This document shows, in pieces, positions 59,324-64,000 of a stretch of DNA of 64,000 bases. The notes below the pieces were generated by a model. It did no database searches, had not been told where the DNA came from, and was given only the letters and a program-made list of their open reading frames with translations. The number at the start of each line of letters is the position of its first letter. The first letter of the stretch is position 1. Source of the DNA: Candidatus Margulisiibacteriota bacterium (GTDB taxonomy: Bacteria; Margulisbacteria; WOR-1; O2-12-FULL-45-9; XYB2-FULL-48-7); assembly GCA_025453605.1 (NCBI GenBank), contig JALOPZ010000003.1:33354-97353 (forward strand). The letters run 5' to 3'. The position numbers and the translations under genes were made by a program.

Positions 59324-60089
59324 GCGGTTGTTATTAAGCTTAATAGTCCTGCTGACCGGGCTGTCCGCCCTGGCGGCGCCGCCGCCGAACCTGCCGGTCA
59401 TCGCACCGCTCGCCAGTCAGGAGGTCAACTTCGGCGAGACGGTCAGCTTCACCGTCAGCGCGACCGTCCCGTCGGGCAAGCAGCTCTATTACGAGGCGGC
59501 GAACCTGCCCGAAGGCGCGGCGCTCAACCCTCTGACCGGTCTCTTTGTCTGGAAACCGACGATCTACCAGCTCGGCACCTACCGGGTGACGTTTGCCGCC
59601 TGGGATCGCCTCTCGCCGCAGAATATGGCGAGCAAGTCGGTCCGGATCGCCGTCGTCTTCCGTAAGACGTTCAGCGAGCGGGGGTGGGGGCTTAAAGCCG
59701 GCCCGGCCGCGACCGTGATCGAGACCGATAATGTTGAAGACCTGTACCCCAATATCAGGAAATTAGAGGTTGAAGGGGTGGAGCGGCCGCTGACCCAGGA
59801 GTCGTTCGCGGTTGGCCCGGCGCCGCAGCTCAAAACGGAATTTTTCAGCCATTATAATATCGACCAGAAAACGGTCGCGGTCGTGCTCAACGGCGTGAAA
59901 CAAAAAAATATTGTCTTATCGGATATTCAGAGCTACGGCGACGCTGGCAATATCACTTCCCTGGTGGTAAAATGGCAGGCGCCGGAGCTCAAGCCGGGGC
60001 GGCATTTGCTCCTGCTTAAGGCGGCGAACGAGCTCGGCGTTTATAGCCAGACTTATGAGCTGATCGTGAACCAAAAGAAGGCGCCATGA
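59316..60089 (+). CDS. secreted Ig-like (He_PIG) domain protein
   Basis: The ATG at 59316 overlaps the previous stop by eight bases and gives a signal peptide (MTKRLLLSLIVLLTGLSALA). Residues about 25-105 form a He_PIG-type Ig domain (LPEGAALNPLTGLFVWKPT). The rest (about 140 residues) is beta-rich with no recognised family. Co-translated with the barrel gene, so probably a periplasmic or surface partner. Confidence 0.7.
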   Translation: MTKRLLLSLIVLLTGLSALAAPPPNLPVIAPLASQEVNFGETVSFTVSATVPSGKQLYYEAANLPEGAALNPLTGLFVWKPTIYQLGTYRVTFAAWDRLSPQNMASKSVRIAVVFRKTFSERGWGLKAGPAATVIETDNVEDLYPNIRKLEVEGVERPLTQESFAVGPAPQLKTEFFSHYNIDQKTVAVVLNGVKQKNIVLSDIQSYGDAGNITSLVVKWQAPELKPGRHLLLLKAANELGVYSQTYELIVNQKKAP

Positions 60090-60835
60090 CGGCGTACTAT
60101 TATCAAGACCTGATTTTTACGCTGGCCGGGTTTTTCCTGGTTGGGTTGCTGGCCGGCCACGCGCTCTATAAAAAGCCGAGCTATCTGCTGATCGTTCTGA
60201 CCACTTTGTTCTCGCTGGCCGGCCTGACCGACGTCATTTTTCGCTATAACACCGATCCAACGACCCTGATGCTGGCCGATAGCACCAACGTTTTCTGCGC
60301 CCTGTTCGCCCTGACGATCTTGCTCCAGTTCTCTATGCAGTATTTCTGCGCTGAACGGGTCAGAGCCTGCGCCCGCTACCAGCTGCTCCTCTATCTGCCG
60401 GCGCTCCTGCTGACGCTGGCCTACGCTGTTACCCCTTTTATGGTCCGGGGGATCACGGCCGGGGCAGCCGGTTTTCGGCTGACCTACAACGATGGGTATT
60501 GGGCGGTGCTCGTCTTTGGGGCGATCTGTTTAGCGCTGACCGCGGCGATCAGTATCTACCTGGCGATCGAACGGCCGGAAGTGCGGGAGCGGGAGCGGGC
60601 GGCCTTCCTGCTCTTTGCGCTCGGGCTGTTCGCCTACTACTACACGGTAGTCCTCGCCCTGCCGTTCCTGGTCCGAGCGCCTAATTTTGCCTCCCCGCTG
60701 CCGCTGACCTGCGCGACGCTGGTCCTGGTCTACGCCTGCGTTAAATACGAACATTTCAGCGACCAACCGAGCGCAGAGCCGAAACCAAATGCCGAGGTGC
60801 GAACCCTGGAGATAAAGTATGTTAACAAGGGGTAG
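60086..60835 (+). CDS. multi-TM protein resembling a 7TM histidine-kinase sensor module
   Basis: The 249-residue protein has about seven to eight hydrophobic segments and ends in a short cytoplasmic tail. The topology and lengths resemble the HisKA_7TM sensor region, but no kinase domain follows. It overlaps the previous gene by four bases and the next by 17, so it is translated with the surface proteins. Its role is unknown; a membrane anchor or signalling input are both possible. Confidence 0.5.
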   Translation: MTAYYYQDLIFTLAGFFLVGLLAGHALYKKPSYLLIVLTTLFSLAGLTDVIFRYNTDPTTLMLADSTNVFCALFALTILLQFSMQYFCAERVRACARYQLLLYLPALLLTLAYAVTPFMVRGITAGAAGFRLTYNDGYWAVLVFGAICLALTAAISIYLAIERPEVRERERAAFLLFALGLFAYYYTVVLALPFLVRAPNFASPLPLTCATLVLVYACVKYEHFSDQPSAEPKPNAEVRTLEIKYVNKG

Positions 60836-63800
60836 TAAATTCCTCTTGCCGCTGGTCGTGTTGCTGGCCGGCGCCTGTGTCGTTTGGGCCTTAAGCTCAC
60901 CGACGGTCGATTCGCTCTCTGTTACCCACGGCCCGACCGCCGGCGGTACCAGCGTTACCATCACCGGCACCGATTTTCTGCCGAGCGACTTCAGCCGGAC
61001 GATCGAGGTCACCAACAGCAATAGCGTGGTCTTGACCGATCACCAGGTGCTGGTCACGCTGGAAACGCAGACGCTGGTCGATAGCGGGCGGATGCGGGCT
61101 GACCGGGGCGACATCCGCTTCTACGATACCGACGGGACGACCCCCTTGAGCTACTGGCTGGAGACGACCGAAGCGTCGGTGACCAGGTTGTGGGTCAAGG
61201 TGCCGACGCTGGAGGCTGGTACGACCAAGAATATCTTCCTGAAGTATGGTGATATTTCGCTTTCGCCGGCGAGCAACGGGACCGGTACTTTTATCTATTT
61301 TGATGATTTCAACGATGGCAATTACACCGGTTGGACGCTGAATAGCGGCGCCGGCGCGGTGATCACGGCTGAGAACGGAGAATTAAGCATCTCTTTCCCG
61401 AGCGATCTCTTCTTGTTGATGACCGCCGAGGGGACTGCCGGTCTGTCAAACTATATTGCAGAGGCCGGCGTGACCCTGATCACCGCCAGCAGCCAGACCT
61501 ATAACGAGTTTGGCCTACTGGGTCGTTATAGCAACAACAGCAATCTATATGTCTTTGGTCAGGACCTCTGGGAAATAAAGAACCAGGCGCTGATCGGTAA
61601 AGAGGTCGGTGGCAGCTGGTCGCTTTTAAACAGCGTCGCTTATACCTACACTGTAGGCGTGAAGGCGCGCTGGAAATATTCGATGTTCGGTTCCGCCCTT
61701 AAATTTTACGTTAACGATACCTTGTTTGCCCAGGCGACCGACACCTCGTTGACCAGCGGTTATTTTGGCCTTAACGTGGGCGACCGGTTCTCCGGCGGTC
61801 ATATCCACTTTGACGACATGAGGATCCGCCGTTACGCCACCGCCGAACCGACGGCCAGCGTCAAGGCCGAGACCGGTTCGGCGCTCCAGGTTTCTTTTGG
61901 CGGCACCGCCGCAACCAGCGTCACTTATATCAGTTCCACCCAGGTGAGCGCGGTCACTCCGCCCCACGCGGCCGGATTGGTCGACGTAACGGTCACCAAT
62001 CCCGACGGGCAGGTTGCAGCAAAGACCAACGCTTTCAATTATTGGCTGCCGCCGGTGGTCTATTCCGTTACCCCCGGCAGCGGCTTAAGCACCGGCGAGG
62101 TCGTGGTCACCATTACCGGTGAAGCGTTCCAACTGCCGGGCGAGGGGACCACCAGCGTCAGGCTGGTGAATGGCGTCTTAAATAAGACGGCGACCGCCGT
62201 CAATGTTACCAGCGCGACCGAATTGACCTGCACCCTCGACCTGACCGATCTGGCGTACGGCGCCTGGGATGTCCAGGTGATCAACCCCGATGGCCAGACC
62301 GGCACAAGGACCGGCGGCTTTAACGTCGCTTATCCGCCGCCGACCGTGCTGATCTGCACGCCGGATATCGGGCAGGTGCTCGGCGGGACCGGGGTCACCA
62401 TTACCGGGACAAACTTCATGCCGGGGAGCATCCGCCGGACGGTGACGGTCAACAACAGCGGCGCCGCGCTGACCGATTATCAGGTGCTGGTCACGCTGGA
62501 GGCTTCTTTGATTACCGACGGCAAGATGAAGAGTGACGGCGGCGACATCCGCTTCTACGACGCGGACGGGACCACGGCGCTTTCTTACTGGATCGAATCG
62601 GCGACCGGTTCCGCTCCAACCCGGGTTTGGGTCAAAGTACCGAGTCTGCCCAACGGCGGCAAAACGATCTATTTAACCTACGGCGATCTGAGCCTCCCCT
62701 CCCAAAGTAATGGCGCTAATACTTTTGATTTCTTCGATGATTTTAGCGGCGATCTGAGCAAGTGGGTGACCGACGGCGGAACCTGGAACACCACGGGCGG
62801 CACCTTGAATTTCGCGTCTAGCGGGACCGCCGGTTTTATTTTTGCGAACTCCAGCGCGCCGTTCTCCAATTACATTATGGATTACAAGTGGTATTGTCCG
62901 ACCGGTTTGGACGGCGGCATGATCCATCGGGCCCAGGCCAAGAATAACGATAACTTTTATTGCACGATCAGAAGGAACCCGAACAGCGACCATTATTTCC
63001 ACCGCCGGGTCAGCGACGGCTGGGGCTCGGCGTACAACTCTGTCAGTTATAATTTCCCCGATAATACCTGGCTCTCTGTCCGGGAGACTTTTGCCGGAAC
63101 GACCCTCTCCACAAAATTTTACAGTGACCAGTTATTTTCCAGCTTGGTGAGCCAAAATTCCTGGACGGAGGGGAGCTGGAGCTCTGGCTATGTCGGGGTC
63201 TATAACTACCTGGATAATAACGCCAAATGGGATGATTTCCGCATCCGCAAGTACGCCGCGACGGAGCCGACCGTTAGCGTGGGGAGCGAAACCGGCAATT
63301 CGCTCCGGGCTTACTTTGGCGGTGTGCCGGCGACCAGCGTCACCCGGGTAGATGTCAACACCATCACCGTCGATACTCCGGCGCACGCGGTTGAGACGGT
63401 CGAAGTGACCGTGGTCAACCCCGATGGGCAGGCGGCGACCGCGGAAGCGGCTTTTACCTATAAAGACACCTACGGCTATTGGGTCGACGCCAGCTCAACC
63501 GAAGGAAATGTTTCCGGTGACGGATCGCCGGAACGGCCTTTTCAGACGATCACCTACGCCATGAGCCAGATCACGACCGGCCGGATCAGCGTCCGGGCTG
63601 GGACGTACAGCACGACTATGTCCGGTTCTAAAGAAACTTTTCCGCTCACCGTCAAGAGCGGCGTTTACCTCCGCTCGGTCGCCGTCCCCTCGACAGCGGC
63701 GGTGATCGATGCGGCCGCTGCCGCCGCGCTTGTTATGAGCGCCAATACCACGCTGGAAGGCTTTTCTGTCCGGAACAACACCACGACCGCCGGTTATTAC

Positions 63801-64000
63801 ACCGTTAATCTGGCGGGGACCAGAGCACGGCTGATCAATAACAATATTACCAACGCGGCGGCTTCGGGGACCGGCTATCCCTTGTATGTCAATGCTACCG
63901 CGGCCTGGGTTGAGGGGAATACGATCAGCGGCGGGCAGAGCAACACGGTCAACCTGGCCGCCTCAGCGCTCTACGCGGTGCTGAAGGGGAACACGATCAG
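60819..64000 (+). CDS. giant surface protein with nested TIG/DUF2341 modules and beta-helix, 3' end cut by the window
   Basis: The frame is open from the ATG at 60819 to the window end (1060 codons). After a signal peptide (FLLPLVVLLAGACVVWA) comes half of an IPT/TIG domain (about 28-54; GPTAGGTSVTITGTDFLPS). A DUF2341 domain (about 55-160; YWLETTEASVTRLWVKVP) and a LamG-like domain (about 160-345) follow, then the other half of the TIG domain (about 347-407; VSFGGTAATSVTYISSTQVS). An intact TIG (about 410-503) is next. The same nested set repeats (about 506-880). A DUF1565/right-handed beta-helix begins near 885 (DGSPERPFQTITYAM). It is probably exported to the cell surface for adhesion or glycan binding. 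Confidence 0.8.
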   Translation, partial: MLTRGSKFLLPLVVLLAGACVVWALSSPTVDSLSVTHGPTAGGTSVTITGTDFLPSDFSRTIEVTNSNSVVLTDHQVLVTLETQTLVDSGRMRADRGDIRFYDTDGTTPLSYWLETTEASVTRLWVKVPTLEAGTTKNIFLKYGDISLSPASNGTGTFIYFDDFNDGNYTGWTLNSGAGAVITAENGELSISFPSDLFLLMTAEGTAGLSNYIAEAGVTLITASSQTYNEFGLLGRYSNNSNLYVFGQDLWEIKNQALIGKEVGGSWSLLNSVAYTYTVGVKARWKYSMFGSALKFYVNDTLFAQATDTSLTSGYFGLNVGDRFSGGHIHFDDMRIRRYATAEPTASVKAETGSALQVSFGGTAATSVTYISSTQVSAVTPPHAAGLVDVTVTNPDGQVAAKTNAFNYWLPPVVYSVTPGSGLSTGEVVVTITGEAFQLPGEGTTSVRLVNGVLNKTATAVNVTSATELTCTLDLTDLAYGAWDVQVINPDGQTGTRTGGFNVAYPPPTVLICTPDIGQVLGGTGVTITGTNFMPGSIRRTVTVNNSGAALTDYQVLVTLEASLITDGKMKSDGGDIRFYDADGTTALSYWIESATGSAPTRVWVKVPSLPNGGKTIYLTYGDLSLPSQSNGANTFDFFDDFSGDLSKWVTDGGTWNTTGGTLNFASSGTAGFIFANSSAPFSNYIMDYKWYCPTGLDGGMIHRAQAKNNDNFYCTIRRNPNSDHYFHRRVSDGWGSAYNSVSYNFPDNTWLSVRETFAGTTLSTKFYSDQLFSSLVSQNSWTEGSWSSGYVGVYNYLDNNAKWDDFRIRKYAATEPTVSVGSETGNSLRAYFGGVPATSVTRVDVNTITVDTPAHAVETVEVTVVNPDGQAATAEAAFTYKDTYGYWVDASSTEGNVSGDGSPERPFQTITYAMSQITTGRISVRAGTYSTTMSGSKETFPLTVKSGVYLRSVAVPSTAAVIDAAAAAALVMSANTTLEGFSVRNNTTTAGYYTVNLAGTRARLINNNITNAAASGTGYPLYVNATAAWVEGNTISGGQSNTVNLAASALYAVLKGNTI

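Overview
The window reads as about 64 kb of compact, GC-rich chromosome from a diderm (two-membrane) bacterium. The outer membrane is supported by LpxB-like, LpxL-like and MsbA-like genes, a GT9 heptosyltransferase, beta-barrel proteins and S-layer-homology (SLH) domains. There are no phage, IS, CRISPR or tRNA/rRNA genes. Gene content (SLH-bearing barrel, type III glutamine synthetase, NfnAB, TIG/DUF2341 surface protein) would fit an uncultivated candidate phylum near Cyanobacteria such as Margulisbacteria/Saganbacteria, but that placement is inference from gene content only.

Layout. 1-6571: C-terminal part of a PEP/pyruvate-binding protein, nfnA-nfnB, a MATE exporter, a LysM protein and nadE. 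6568-11289: a secreted unknown on the minus strand, then a nitrogen block: NifA-like sigma-54 activator, an outer-membrane beta-barrel, amt and a PII protein. 11307-17355: complete F-type ATP synthase operon atpZ-B-E-F-H-A-G-D-C. 17510-25620: more nitrogen assimilation: type III glutamine synthetase, a Fis-like orphan HTH, gltB and gltD. 25613-28564: lipoprotein, Maf, cation-efflux protein, RRM protein, TspO. 28553-33561 (minus): glycerol/monoglyceride operon. 33576-38071: two PflA-like radical SAM proteins, an esterase and hisS. 38054-57437: envelope glycoconjugate region with five ArnT-type GT39 enzymes, GT2, GT4 and GT9 enzymes, a GT2-LpxB-like fusion, MsbA-like, LpxL-like and LpxB-like genes. 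57479-64000: a surface operon with a PorV-like barrel carrying C-terminal SLH repeats, an Ig-like secreted protein, a multi-TM protein and a very large TIG/DUF2341/beta-helix protein that runs off the window.

How the genes work together. The nitrogen genes are tied by promoter architecture: three sigma-54 promoters (before the barrel, amt and glnA) and A/T-centred TACA-N4-TGTA dyads at the activator, amt and glnA promoters. Amt, PII, GSIII and GltBD form an ammonium-assimilation module, and NfnAB may supply NADPH to it.

Genome-style observations. (1) About 19 transcription units have a TATAAT-like box ending 6-13 bases before the start codon, so leaderless mRNAs look like the rule for sigma-70-type promoters here. 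(2) All eight convergent gene pairs overlap tail to tail. (3) Two families of short repeats lie in frame inside protein genes: seven copies of a 28-30 bp palindrome with compensatory stem changes, and about ten arrays of roughly four 7-bp units (typically 28 bp). No stretch longer than 300 bases lacks a gene.
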